From: Pseudomonadota bacterium
GTDB lineage: Bacteria > Pseudomonadota > Alphaproteobacteria > Caulobacterales > Caulobacteraceae
Direction of reading: 5' to 3'
Assembly: GCA_963205005.1 (NCBI GenBank)
Contig: CAUJHW010000114.1
Location: 20,522-84,521 of the forward strand
Length of the DNA: 64,000 nt
Shown one piece after another: positions 9,282-17,004 of this stretch (positions are counted from its first letter, which is position 1; each line of letters starts with the position of its first letter). The notes below the pieces were generated by a model, which saw only the letters and a list, made by a program, of their open reading frames with translations, made no database searches and was not told where the DNA came from. Position numbers and translations under genes: made by a program.

Positions 9282-9764
9282 CTAGCTCCTGTGGATTGGA
9301 TCAATCCAGGCGACACCCTCCGGGGCCTCCGCAGGCTCGATGTCGAGGTTCACCACCACCGCGTCGGAATCGCTGCGCACAAGCACGCAGGAAAGCGCCT
9401 CGTCGGTGGAGGCGTTGATCTCCTGATGCGGCACGAAGGGCGGCACATAGATGAAATCGCCGGGTCCGGCCTCGGCGGTGAACTCCAGGTGCTCGCCCCA
9501 GCGCATCCGGGCGCGGCCGGAGACGACATAGATCACGCTCTCCAGCGGGCCGTGATGATGAGCGCCTGTCTTGGCGTTGGCATGGATGTGGACCGTGCCG
9601 GCCCACAGCTTCTGGGCCCCCATCCGGGCGCGGTCGATGGCGACGGCCCGGTCCATGCCGGGTGTGGTGGCGGACGCGGGCGCTAGCTGGTCGCCGGGCA
9701 CGACGCGAACGCCGGTGTGCTTCCAGCCATCTTCGGGAGCGGTCTGCGGGGGCGTTTCAGTCAT
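9282..9764 (-). CDS. Single-domain cupin protein
   Basis: The 160-residue protein contains one conserved cupin barrel. Motif 1, with His69-His70-His71 and Glu75 in a GAHHHGPLESVIYVVSG stretch, and motif 2, with PGDFIYVPPFVPHQE and His113, provide metal ligands. Small cupins may be dioxygenases, isomerases or ligand-binding proteins; the sequence does not choose between these. There is no signal peptide, so it is cytoplasmic. It is divergent from the PEP-CTERM gene at 9928 across a 163-base intergenic region. Confidence 0.8.
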   Translation of the reverse strand: MTETPPQTAPEDGWKHTGVRVVPGDQLAPASATTPGMDRAVAIDRARMGAQKLWAGTVHIHANAKTGAHHHGPLESVIYVVSGRARMRWGEHLEFTAEAGPGDFIYVPPFVPHQEINASTDEALSCVLVRSDSDAVVVNLDIEPAEAPEGVAWIDPIHRS

Positions 9765-9845
9765 GAAGCAAGAAAACGCCCGTCAGTGGCGGCTGGCAAG
9801 GCGTCCACGGCCGAACTCTCGCGCAGGTTTCAAATGCGTCCCCCG

Positions 9846-9866
9846 CAGGCGAGGCGGGTTTGATTG
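9846..9866 (+). promoter_or_regulatory. Upstream element shared by the two PEP-CTERM genes (copy 1)
   Basis: The element reads CAGGCGAG, then G, CGGG, and TTTGATTG, 82 bases before the ATG at 9928. A near-copy lies upstream of the paralogue at 10740-10759 with one substitution, one base missing and one change near the end. Conservation outside the coding region suggests a common operator or promoter part kept after duplication. Confidence 0.4.
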
Positions 9867-9927
9867 TGCGCTGCAACAGCGTAGAGGTCGCGCCCAGTTG
9901 GGGCGATGATGGTTTAAGGACCTGAAC

Positions 9928-10620
9928 ATGAATTTGCGTACGAACTTCACAGCCGCCGCCGTTGGCGTGGCTGTCCTGGCCTTCGCGGGGATGGCTCAGG
10001 CCTCCACCACCGTGATCACGGGCCTCTACAACACCGGCGTGGGCGCCGACTACGCCTCTGTCGGCGCCAATGGCGTCGAACAGCACTGGACCCTGACGGG
10101 CGGCACGGCCTACGTCGGCGGCCAGAATGGCGTCTTCCCGCTCAATGGCCCCTGGCTGACCGAGAATGCGACGTCACGCTGGATCGGCCCCACGGTGAAC
10201 GCGGGCGAGTCCACCGATCCCCGCAACGACGGCTTCTACGAGTACACCCTGAGCTTCAATCTTTCGGCGTCTGAAGCCGCGGGCGCGAGCTTCCTGGGCC
10301 GCTTCGCGGCGGACAACGCGGTGTCCTGGATCAAGCTCAACAACACCACCCTGACGAACGGCCCGGTGGGCGGTTTCAATAACTGGACCGGCTTCTCGGC
10401 GGCGACCCCGGCCTTCCAGGCCGGCCAGAACGACCTGAAGTTCCGGGTGATCAACTTCGGCCAGAACGGCGGCAACCCGAGCGGTCTGCGGGTCGAGTTC
10501 CAGGGCGCGACCATCGGCGCCGCGGTTCCGGAACCGGGCGCCTGGGCGCTGATGATCCTGGGCTTCGGCGGCGTCGGCGCCGTGATGCGCACCAACCGTC
10601 GCCGGCTCGCGGTCGCCTAG
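9928..10620 (+). CDS. PEPxxWA-CTERM secreted protein, copy 1
   Basis: The 230-residue protein has a signal peptide ending near MAQAS. A beta-rich extracellular domain of about 170 residues follows, rich in Asn, Gly and Thr. The C-terminal sorting signal is VPEPGAWALMILGFGG, then a basic tail NRRR. PEP-CTERM tails are recognised by exosortase and mark cell-envelope or exopolysaccharide-associated proteins; no exosortase gene is in this window. AAGGA precedes the ATG at good spacing. It is followed by a strong terminator and a paralogue with nearly identical tail DNA. The function of the central domain is unknown. Confidence 0.88.
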   Translation: MNLRTNFTAAAVGVAVLAFAGMAQASTTVITGLYNTGVGADYASVGANGVEQHWTLTGGTAYVGGQNGVFPLNGPWLTENATSRWIGPTVNAGESTDPRNDGFYEYTLSFNLSASEAAGASFLGRFAADNAVSWIKLNNTTLTNGPVGGFNNWTGFSAATPAFQAGQNDLKFRVINFGQNGGNPSGLRVEFQGATIGAAVPEPGAWALMILGFGGVGAVMRTNRRRLAVA

Positions 10621-10644
10621 ACCCAGCCGAAAATTAACGTGAGA

Positions 10645-10676
10645 GGGTCCCGGCGATCGCTCGCCGGGACCCTTTT
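10645..10676 (+). terminator. Rho-independent terminator of PEP-CTERM gene 1
   Basis: A perfect 12-base stem (GGGTCCCGGCGA with TCGCCGGGACCC, loop TCGC) is followed by TTTT. It starts 25 bases after the stop at 10620. It is one of only two textbook intrinsic terminators I see in the window. Confidence 0.92.
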
Positions 10677-10739
10677 CGTGTCCGGCTCCGGGGTGAAATA
10701 CCCCCCTTGGAGGCGACTTCACGGAAGATTCTCGCCTCT

Positions 10740-10759
10740 CAGGCGAGTCGGTTTGATCG
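10740..10759 (+). promoter_or_regulatory. Upstream element shared by the two PEP-CTERM genes (copy 2)
   Basis: CAGGCGAGTCGGTTTGATCG lies 66 bases before the ATG at 10806 and closely matches 9846-9866. Just downstream, ATTAACCATG at 10765-10774 resembles a CtrA half-site (TTAACCAT). That second point is a weak single-half-site match. Confidence 0.4.
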
Positions 10760-10805
10760 CCCGGATTAACCATGTATTGGTGTTCTCCAGATTTGGGGAA
10801 CAGAC

Positions 10806-11510
10806 ATGAAAACCATCAAGATCGCCGCTCTGGCGCTGGGCCTGGCCGTTGCCGGGTCCGCAAACGCGGCCACCAACCTGATCACGAACGGCAGCTTCGA
10901 GGCCGGCGCCGTCGGCGTGGGCCCGGCGGGATTCACCGCCTGGAACTACAACGTCATCCAGCCGGGCAACGCGCTGCCGCAGATCATCAAGCTGGGCCCG
11001 GCGGCCCCCTACCCGACGGGCGCTTACGGTGAGGCCGTTCCGATCGACGCCGGCTTCTCTGGCAGCCCGGACGCGGTCGGCGAGCAAGCCGCCTACTTCG
11101 TCGGCGACGCCGCCAAGGAAGAGCTGTCGCAGACGGTGTTCCTGAACGTCGGCCAGTACACGATCGGCTTCTCGGCCTACGTGCCCTTCAACGGCTTCGG
11201 CAACCGTTTCAACGCCTCGTTCACCGGCGCGGTGGCCGACGTCCCGCTCGCCAACTTCACGGTGGATGACTCCACCCCGGGCGTGTGGAAGCACTACTTC
11301 GGCATCGCCAACGTCACCACGGCCGGCAACTACACCACGAAGTTCACCTTCGAGTCGGGCGCCTTCCCGGCGGGCGACGTGGTCATCGACCGCGCCTACA
11401 TCGTGGCCGGCGCGATCCCGGAACCGGGCGCCTGGGCGCTGATGATCCTCGGCTTCGGCGCCGCCGGTACGGCCCTGCGCGCCAACCGCCGCCGCGTCGC
11501 GGCTGCCTAA
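10806..11510 (+). CDS. PEPxxWA-CTERM secreted protein, copy 2
   Basis: The 234-residue protein has a signal peptide ending near GSANA. A jelly-roll-like domain begins NLITNGSFEAG, an opening common in carbohydrate-binding or choice-of-anchor beta-sandwiches. The sorting tail is IPEPGAWALMILGFGA plus NRRR. Its last 31 residues nearly equal those of the upstream gene, while the central domains differ. A 42-base block (10528-10569 and 11418-11459) matches except for one base. GGGGA precedes the ATG. Likely exported to the cell surface; the ligand is unknown. Confidence 0.88.
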   Translation: MKTIKIAALALGLAVAGSANAATNLITNGSFEAGAVGVGPAGFTAWNYNVIQPGNALPQIIKLGPAAPYPTGAYGEAVPIDAGFSGSPDAVGEQAAYFVGDAAKEELSQTVFLNVGQYTIGFSAYVPFNGFGNRFNASFTGAVADVPLANFTVDDSTPGVWKHYFGIANVTTAGNYTTKFTFESGAFPAGDVVIDRAYIVAGAIPEPGAWALMILGFGAAGTALRANRRRVAAA

Positions 11511-11539
11511 GACCTGATTTCGCCGCAAGGCGGACGATT

Positions 11540-11569
11540 GGCCCCGGTGAGGTTCACCGGGGCCTTTTT
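11540..11569 (+). terminator. Rho-independent terminator of PEP-CTERM gene 2
   Basis: An 11-base perfect stem (GGCCCCGGTGA with TCACCGGGGCC, loop GGT) is followed by TTTTT. The sequence after the stem, TTTTCGTGTCCGG, is identical to that after terminator 1 (10673-10685 and 11566-11578), so the duplicated unit includes the 3' flank. Confidence 0.93.
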
Positions 11570-11595
11570 CGTGTCCGGAATACCGATTGCCGGCT

Positions 11596-12306
11596 TCAGG
11601 ATGCGGGCGGCGTGGCCGGCGCCGGCGCTGGCGTCGCCGCGGGCTGAACCGGCGCCGGCGGGGCGACGGGAATCCGGCTTACGCGGGTGATGCGCACCGG
11701 CTGCCGCAGCATCTCGCCCTTCATCGCCCCCTCGCCACGGTTCGGATCGGTCGGCAGGACGATGATCTTCTTCACCACGTCCAGCCCCTCCACGACCTGG
11801 CCGAAGGCGGCGAAGCCCGGGTTCTTCGGGTCCTTGGGATCCGCGTCCAGGTAGCTCATGTCGCCCAGCGTGATCGACCAGTCGGACTGTGCGGTGCCAG
11901 GTGCGTGCCGGCCCATGGAGATGGTCCCGTCGGTACGGTGGGTCAGCCCCGTCTTGAGGGTCGACTCATGGGCGATCGGCGGCAGCACCTTTTTCGGGTC
12001 GTTCTGCAGCCCGCCCTGGATCAGACCGTAGTCGTCCGAGGCATAGCCCGGCGGTCTGGAGGCCCGGTAGAAGGTCGCTCCGTTGAACAGTCCGCGGTCC
12101 ACGTATCTCAGGTAGTTGGCCACCGTGATCGGCGCCTTGGCCGGATAGAGTTCCAGCACGATCGCGCCCTGGGGCGTCTCGATCTTTACCCGTGGGTTGG
12201 GCTTGGCGGCCGGCGGCGGGGGCGCTGCGGGCCCAGGAGTCTGCGCAGGCGCCGAAGTCGACAGGGCGGTGACGGCGCATAGGCCGAGAAGGGTGCGGCG
12301 AAGCAT
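11596..12306 (-). CDS. Periplasmic cyclophilin-type peptidyl-prolyl isomerase
   Basis: The 236-residue protein has a signal peptide (residues 1 to about 22, ending APAQ) and a proline-rich linker. A cyclophilin domain of about 150 residues follows: RVKIETPQGAIVLELYPAKA, YLRYVDRGLFNGATFYR, then the GTISMGR and FAAFGQVVEGLDVVKKI segments. The C-terminal tail is low-complexity Ala/Pro. It should catalyse cis-trans proline isomerisation in periplasmic protein folding. The domain is somewhat divergent from PpiA in the loop between its two halves. It is convergent with the second PEP-CTERM gene, whose terminator separates them. Confidence 0.88.
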   Translation of the reverse strand: MLRRTLLGLCAVTALSTSAPAQTPGPAAPPPPAAKPNPRVKIETPQGAIVLELYPAKAPITVANYLRYVDRGLFNGATFYRASRPPGYASDDYGLIQGGLQNDPKKVLPPIAHESTLKTGLTHRTDGTISMGRHAPGTAQSDWSITLGDMSYLDADPKDPKNPGFAAFGQVVEGLDVVKKIIVLPTDPNRGEGAMKGEMLRQPVRITRVSRIPVAPPAPVQPAATPAPAPATPPAS

Positions 12307-12314
12307 CAGCCAGA

Positions 12315-12911
12315 CTAGTCCTGTGAAAGGCGGGCGCGCCAGCCGGGGTCGCGATCCCCGGTAACGCCCAGGAGCTGCAGGGAGGTCACCGCGGCCACGG
12401 CGCGGCCGGTGATCGGCTGCCGGGCCTCGACGTAGAGGGGCGCCACCACCCAGGCTGGCGGAAAACCCTTCAGCTCATGGTCAGGCATGGCGCCCAGGTG
12501 CGGGCAGCGCTGGAGCGAGGTGAGGGCGCAGCGCATGTGCAGGGGGGCGATCGAGCCGGCGTCGAGCAGGACCCGGTCGTCGTCCAGGTCCACGGGCAGG
12601 GCGTGACCGAACCCGCGGGCGCGCAGCACGCCGGCGGCGTGGAACTGGCCCGTCTGGCTCCAGCGGTCGCCCTCCGGTGTGGGTTCTCCGCACATCGGGC
12701 ACAGCATGGCGCGCACGCTGTCGCGCTGCCGGCGGAGATGATTGCGCGAATATAGCGGCTTTCCGACCCCGGGCTTCCAGGTCTGCAGCGCAGCCACCCG
12801 GCCATCGACGGTCGGACACGGACCGACTCCGCCCTGCTTTTCCTGCGACCAACTGGTCACCCAGGGCACGTCGACGCCGACCTTGAGGCGGGAGGGGATC
12901 ACCGGGGGCAT
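12315..12911 (-). CDS. Uncharacterised protein with a CPMCG metal-binding knuckle
   Basis: I do not recognise a named family for this 198-residue protein. It has no signal peptide or membrane segment. A central CPMCGEPTPEGDRW suggests half of a zinc site, and a later RCALTSLQRCPHLG offers further Cys/His ligands. The N-terminus contains several Trp and Gly (VPWVTSWSQEKQGG). Together this suggests a cytoplasmic zinc-ribbon protein. It overlaps the stop of the upstream NTF2-like gene by 13 bases on the same strand, so the two are probably co-transcribed. No function is proposed. Confidence 0.65.
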   Translation of the reverse strand: MPPVIPSRLKVGVDVPWVTSWSQEKQGGVGPCPTVDGRVAALQTWKPGVGKPLYSRNHLRRQRDSVRAMLCPMCGEPTPEGDRWSQTGQFHAAGVLRARGFGHALPVDLDDDRVLLDAGSIAPLHMRCALTSLQRCPHLGAMPDHELKGFPPAWVVAPLYVEARQPITGRAVAAVTSLQLLGVTGDRDPGWRARLSQD

Positions 12912-13375
12912 TTGTAGAAGGTATCCGTTCGGCCGCGGGAGCGCAGTTTGCCCCCGGCGTTGATGAGGGTCTGGACGCGGCTGGCGCAGAGCCGGCGGAC
13001 GCCCGAGGCGCCGTCCACGGTGGTGCGGACGCGGGCGAGCACCCGGGCCGAGGCGCCGTCCGCGGCGATCTCGACGCGCGTGACCTCCGTGGTTTCGCGG
13101 GACCGGGACCTGGCCAGGGCTTTCGCGGTCAGCTTTCGGGCCTCGGTCAGACTGCTGGTCCCATAGGGAACCGGCGGCTTGTCACCGACGTAGGCCTGGT
13201 CGGTGAAGGTGGCGCCCAGGGTGTAGCCCGAGAAATAGGCGTCGAGGTCGCCCGCGTTCCACGCCGCCTCCTGGCTCGCCACAAAGGCCCGGGCCGCCGC
13301 GTTTGTGACCGGTGTCTGGGCCACGGCGGCGCCCGCGGTGAGCAGCAGGGCGGCGAGAAGGACGAGGGTCCGCAT
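12899..13375 (-). CDS. Secreted NTF2/SnoaL-like protein
   Basis: The 158-residue protein has a signal peptide (MRTLVLLAALLLTAGAAVA). The domain begins ARAFVASQEAAWNAGDLDAY, the first helix of DUF4440/SnoaL-like NTF2 folds, where a pocket is formed by the cone-shaped sheet. It ends with TFYKCPR. Such proteins may be small enzymes or ligand binders. Two Cys residues (RRLCASR and YKCPR) could form a periplasmic disulfide. It lies six bases downstream of the EcsC-family gene and overlaps the next gene, which suggests an operon of envelope and unknown proteins. Confidence 0.7.
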   Translation of the reverse strand: MRTLVLLAALLLTAGAAVAQTPVTNAAARAFVASQEAAWNAGDLDAYFSGYTLGATFTDQAYVGDKPPVPYGTSSLTEARKLTAKALARSRSRETTEVTRVEIAADGASARVLARVRTTVDGASGVRRLCASRVQTLINAGGKLRSRGRTDTFYKCPR

Positions 13376-13381
13376 GTCTGA

Positions 13382-14221
13382 CTAGAATCCCAGCGCGCGC
13401 ATGCGATAGCCGTTGATCGCCGTCTCGCCCAGGCGCTCCAGGAGCCGCCAGTTGACGATCGCTCCGATGGGCGCGCCGACGATCGGGATCATCTGGGCCA
13501 GTTTCGCCAGGTCGATGTAGTCGCGGTACTCCTGCTGGAAGGCCCGCCAGTCGAAGTGCTCGTAGTCGGCGGGGTGGGTGCGCGCGTCCCAGCCCTCCAG
13601 GCCGGCGAACACCACCGCGCGGTGGTCCGGGCCGGAGAAGGCCAGCTGGAACAGCTGCAGGATGTACAGCCGTTCCTCGAACCGGTCGGCCTCGTGGCCG
13701 TAGATCGCCGACAGGTCGAACAGCAGCTTGAGCTTGATCACCAGCAGGGCCGGGAAATCGGCCAGGGCCAGCCAGAAGCCCCCTGCGCCGGTCACGCCAC
13801 CCTCCACGGCCGCGGTCTTGCGGTAGCCGTCGATGGCCTCGGCGGCGCGGCGGTCGCGCTCGGCCAGGGTCACGCTGGTCAGCGGTGGGGCGGTGGTCAG
13901 GTCGGCGCCCGTCAGGATGGAGCGCGTCAGGCCCTCGATCACCGTGGTGACCGTGGCGTGGACCTGTTCGGGGATGATCCGGTTGACCCGGGACTGCAGT
14001 CCCTTGGCGGCGCGGTCAAATGCGCCGGGGGGTTTCAGGAGCCGTGAACGCCAGTGGGCGACCTCCGCGCGCGCCCAGTCGTCATAGGCGGCGTCGGAGG
14101 CGCCGAAAGGGGGCGTGAGCCGGGCTATTGGGACATCACCAGTTGCAGGATCCAGGCGCCGAGCGCTGTCAGCGCCGTACCTGTCAGGAACCCGCGTACG
14201 AAGGCTCCGTTCCGTTCCCAC
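13382..14221 (-). CDS. EcsC family protein
   Basis: The protein is 279 residues if the GTG at 14221 is used. The EcsC pattern is clear from AAYDDWARAEVAHWRSRLL onward: SRVNRIIPEQVHATVTTVIE, GGVTGAGGFWLALADFPAL and the C-terminal IPIVGAPIGAIVNWRLLERL segment, with small-residue-rich hydrophobic helices. EcsC was named for an ABC-transporter-associated protein of Bacillus; its activity is unknown. The start is doubtful because the GTG lies inside another small reading frame (14125-14274) and no better ATG, GTG or TTG sits before the conserved part. Confidence 0.8.
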   Translation of the reverse strand: MGTERSLRTRVPDRYGADSARRLDPATGDVPIARLTPPFGASDAAYDDWARAEVAHWRSRLLKPPGAFDRAAKGLQSRVNRIIPEQVHATVTTVIEGLTRSILTGADLTTAPPLTSVTLAERDRRAAEAIDGYRKTAAVEGGVTGAGGFWLALADFPALLVIKLKLLFDLSAIYGHEADRFEERLYILQLFQLAFSGPDHRAVVFAGLEGWDARTHPADYEHFDWRAFQQEYRDYIDLAKLAQMIPIVGAPIGAIVNWRLLERLGETAINGYRMRALGF

Positions 14222-14274
14222 CAGATCCGCCGGGCGCGCATGCGCTGGGCGCGATCGACCTTGCGACGTTGCAT
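14125..14274 (-). CDS. Possible 49-residue single-pass membrane protein
   Basis: The ATG at 14274 opens a 49-residue frame with a strongly basic N-terminus (MQRRKVDRAQRMRARRIWW) and one hydrophobic segment (FVRGFLTGTALTALGAWILQ), a typical small inner-membrane protein layout. A GGGGGAACGGG sequence upstream could be the ribosome site. It overlaps, out of frame, the proposed N-terminus of the EcsC gene by about 97 bases. Either the EcsC start lies further in, or one of the two N-termini is not real. No function is proposed. Confidence 0.5.
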   Translation of the reverse strand: MQRRKVDRAQRMRARRIWWERNGAFVRGFLTGTALTALGAWILQLVMSQ

Positions 14275-14427
14275 GACGTTCCCGTTCCCCCGATGCGCTG
14301 ATCTTCTAGCGCGCCGCGCGGCCGGGCGGAACCTCGCCGTCGCCGTGAGTTGGGGATCGAGGCCTTGCGCGACGCAGGGAAAGTCCCGCCACTATGCCAC
14401 CAAGCCTCTGGGGGCGGGGAAACGACC

Positions 14428-15375
14428 ATGCGAAGACTTGCGATCCTGATCCTTTGCGTCCTCGGCGCCGCAGGCCTGACGGCATGCGCGAAGCCCGAGC
14501 TGCCGTGGAACCAGCTGGAGAGCCGGTACGCCAGCGCGGACTCCCGGTTCATTGACCTGCCGGGTGGCGAGCGTGTCCACTATCGGGACCAGGGAAACCG
14601 CGCGGGCCGGACCGTGGTGCTGGTGCACGGCTTCTCGGCCTCGCTTCACGCCTGGGAGCCCTGGGTCGCGCGGCTGTCGAAGGACTACCGGGTGGTCACC
14701 CTGGACCTTGCCGGCCATGGCCTGACCCGCACCCCGTCGGGCTACCAGATCACCACCGAGCGGCAGGTCGCGATCGTCGACGCCGTCACCCGAGGCCTTG
14801 GCGTCGAGCGCTTTGTCCTCGGCGGCAACTCCATGGGCGGCGCGGTGGCCTGGAACTTCGCACTGGCGCACCCCGACCGACTACAGGGTCTGGTGCTGGT
14901 GGACGCCGCCGGCTGGCAGGTCCCCGGCAAGCGCGAGGGCTCGCCACTGGTTTTCAAGCTGCTGGCCAATCCGGCCGGGCGCGCGGTGCTCAAGAGCATC
15001 GATCTGCGGCCCATGGCGGAGAAGGGCCTGAAGACGGCCTATATCGACGAGTCGCTGGTGACGCCGGCGCTTGTGGACCGGTATGCCGACATGGCGCTCG
15101 CGCCGGGCCGGCGGGAACTGATCCTCAATTCCCAGTCGCGGCCGCGGGAGCCGGTCACCCCGGCGACCTTCGCGCGGATTGCGACGCCCACCCTGGTGAT
15201 GACCGGCGAGGCCGACAAGGTGATCCCGGCTGCCGCCAGCCGGGGCCTGGCCGGCGCGATCCCCGGGGCGAAGCTGATCGCCTACCCCGGGGTCGGCCAT
15301 GTGCCGATGGAACAGATCCCCGACCGTTCGGCCGACGACCTGAAAGCCTTCCTGGCCGGATTGCCGCCGGCCTGA
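14428..15375 (+). CDS. Lipoprotein alpha/beta hydrolase
   Basis: From the ATG at 14428 the protein has 315 residues. A lipobox LTAC with Cys20 shows it is a lipoprotein. The alpha/beta hydrolase fold shows VVLVHGFSASLHAWEPW (oxyanion HG), the nucleophile elbow GGNSMGG with Ser135, the acid Asp263 in MTGEADKVIP and His291 in GVGHVPMEQ. The triad is therefore complete. It is probably an envelope-anchored esterase or lipase; the substrate is unknown. It is convergent with the SRPBCC gene five bases downstream. Confidence 0.88.
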   Translation: MRRLAILILCVLGAAGLTACAKPELPWNQLESRYASADSRFIDLPGGERVHYRDQGNRAGRTVVLVHGFSASLHAWEPWVARLSKDYRVVTLDLAGHGLTRTPSGYQITTERQVAIVDAVTRGLGVERFVLGGNSMGGAVAWNFALAHPDRLQGLVLVDAAGWQVPGKREGSPLVFKLLANPAGRAVLKSIDLRPMAEKGLKTAYIDESLVTPALVDRYADMALAPGRRELILNSQSRPREPVTPATFARIATPTLVMTGEADKVIPAAASRGLAGAIPGAKLIAYPGVGHVPMEQIPDRSADDLKAFLAGLPPA

Positions 15376-15380
15376 GGCGG

Positions 15381-15872
15381 CTACTTGGCTTCGGCAATGC
15401 CCTTCATCGTGGCGAGCACGCCCGTGAACTGCTTCGCCCGGCGTTCCTTGTCGGCGGCCTTGGCCTCCGGCGTGGCCAGCGGCTCGGCGTCATAGACCAG
15501 GGTGTAGAGAAGCTTGGAGTGACCCTTGTCGACGGGGCGAATCTCCACGGTGCCGTGATAGTCGATCGGCGACTTGGGCTGGGAGTAGCTGTACGACCAG
15601 GCGGTCCGGGCCACGAGCAGTTCGTCGATCCGGCCGGCGATGCGGCGCACCGCGCCCACTTCGTTGTCCTTGCCCGAAGTGATGACGCAGGTGGTCTTCA
15701 GCCAGGCGCCGATGTCGCAGTAGCCCGAGATTTTCGACCAGGCCACGTCCGCCGGACGGTCGACCGTCGTCTCCAGCGCCACGGTGACGAAGTCGGCGGC
15801 CTGGGCCGTGCTCGCGAGGCTGAGCGCGGCGCCGACGCCGGCGGCGAGCACGGCGATGTTTCGAATGGACAT
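15381..15872 (-). CDS. Secreted SRPBCC (START/Bet v1-like) family protein
   Basis: The ATG at 15872 gives 163 residues with a signal peptide ending AQAADF. The rest fits the polyketide-cyclase/SRPBCC fold: VALETTVDRPADVAWSKISG, then GAVRRIAGRIDELLVART and a C-terminal long helix (EAKAADKERRAKQFTGVLAT). The family binds hydrophobic ligands in a deep cavity. Cys residues in GYCDIGAWLKTTC may be disulfide-bonded in the periplasm. Ligand and role are unknown. A 93-base gap upstream shows no clear signal. Confidence 0.78.
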   Translation of the reverse strand: MSIRNIAVLAAGVGAALSLASTAQAADFVTVALETTVDRPADVAWSKISGYCDIGAWLKTTCVITSGKDNEVGAVRRIAGRIDELLVARTAWSYSYSQPKSPIDYHGTVEIRPVDKGHSKLLYTLVYDAEPLATPEAKAADKERRAKQFTGVLATMKGIAEAK

Positions 15873-15965
15873 AATGTTTCCCCTCATTCCCCTTGCTGGG
15901 TTCGGGGGCACTTTGGACGGGTTACGCAAGGGCCCGCAAGGTCGCTTGAACGCCGTCGCCTGCCA

Positions 15966-16181
15966 CTAGCGAAGGAACAGGGGCGCCACGTAGAGCGCCA
16001 GCAGGAGCGCGACAACGATCGCCAGGATCAGCGGCGCCCGGGGGTTGGACCCCAGAAACGAGCCGCCCGGCGGCTTTGGTGGCGCCCGCCGCTGCGCCTG
16101 CTCGCGCGAGCGCTTGTACTGGTTGAGGTCGGTGACCCGCCGGTCCAGGTCATCTGGATTGATGCGGGGCCGCTTTCCCAT
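15966..16181 (-). CDS. Small membrane protein coupled to yebC
   Basis: The 71-residue protein has a charged N-terminal half (KRPRINPDDLDRRVTDLNQY) and one C-terminal transmembrane helix (PLILAIVVALLLALYVAPLF). Its ATG overlaps the yebC stop as TGATG, so translation is probably coupled. I do not recognise a named family. It may be a tail-anchored-like inner-membrane protein; no role is proposed. Confidence 0.7.
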   Translation of the reverse strand: MGKRPRINPDDLDRRVTDLNQYKRSREQAQRRAPPKPPGGSFLGSNPRAPLILAIVVALLLALYVAPLFLR

Positions 16182-16927
16182 CAGCCGGCCAGCTTCTCGA
16201 GGTCCTCGGTCGAGATGTCGGCGTTCGAGTAGACGTTCTGCACGTCGTCGTCGTCTTCCAGCGTCTCGATCAGCTTCATCAGCGTGGCCACCGCGTCACC
16301 GGTCACCGGGGTGAGCACCTTGGGCTTCCAGACGATGTTGGTCGACTTGGCCGGGCCGAGCGTGGCCTCGAGCGCATGCGACACCTCGGAAAGCTGGTCG
16401 AAGGCGGTGTAGATGGTGTGGCCGTCCTCATCGGATTCCACGTCGTCGGCGCCCGCCTCGATGGCGGCCTCCATCACCTTGTCCTCGCTGCCGGCGGAGG
16501 CGGCGTAGCCGATCTGGCCCACCCGGTCCCACATGAACGAGACCGAGCCGGACTCACCCAGGTTGCCGCCGTTCTTGGCGAAGGTGGAGCGGACGTTGGC
16601 CGCCGCCCGGTTGCGGTTGTCGGTCAGCGCCTCGACGATCACGCCCACGCCGCCGGGCCCGAAGCCCTCGTAGCGGATTTCCTCATAGGATTCCGCGTCG
16701 CCGCCGGCGGCCTTCTTGATGGCGCGTTCGATCACGTCCTTGGGCAGGGACTCGCCCTTGGCATTGTTCACCGCAAGCCGCAGGCGCGCATTCATGTTGG
16801 GGTCGGGCAGGCCTGACTTGGCCGCCACGGTGATCTCGCGCGCGAGCTTGGAGAACAGCTTGGACCGGGCGCTGTCGGCGCGGCCCTTGCGGTGCATGAT
16901 GTTCTTGAACTTGGAATGTCCGGCCAT
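16181..16927 (-). CDS. yebC: YebC/PmpR (TACO1-like) family protein
   Basis: The 248-residue protein starts [19 protein letters not shown], the signature N-terminus. It contains [20 protein letters not shown] and [19 protein letters not shown], both hallmarks of the family. YebC proteins were described as DNA-binding regulators (PmpR) and more recently linked to translation of proline-rich stretches, like mitochondrial TACO1. yebC often precedes ruvC; here it is on the same strand as ruvC, ruvA and ruvB but 8.5 kb upstream of ruvC, suggesting an ancestral cluster opened by insertions. Confidence 0.96.
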   Translation of the reverse strand: MAGHSKFKNIMHRKGRADSARSKLFSKLAREITVAAKSGLPDPNMNARLRLAVNNAKGESLPKDVIERAIKKAAGGDAESYEEIRYEGFGPGGVGVIVEALTDNRNRAAANVRSTFAKNGGNLGESGSVSFMWDRVGQIGYAASAGSEDKVMEAAIEAGADDVESDEDGHTIYTAFDQLSEVSHALEATLGPAKSTNIVWKPKVLTPVTGDAVATLMKLIETLEDDDDVQNVYSNADISTEDLEKLAG

Positions 16928-17004
16928 GGTCCGTTCGGAAGCGCGAAGAGAAGGTGTGCGCTTCTAACCCGGACGGTGGCCCGGGCGGAACCCCCGGCGG
17001 TCGC

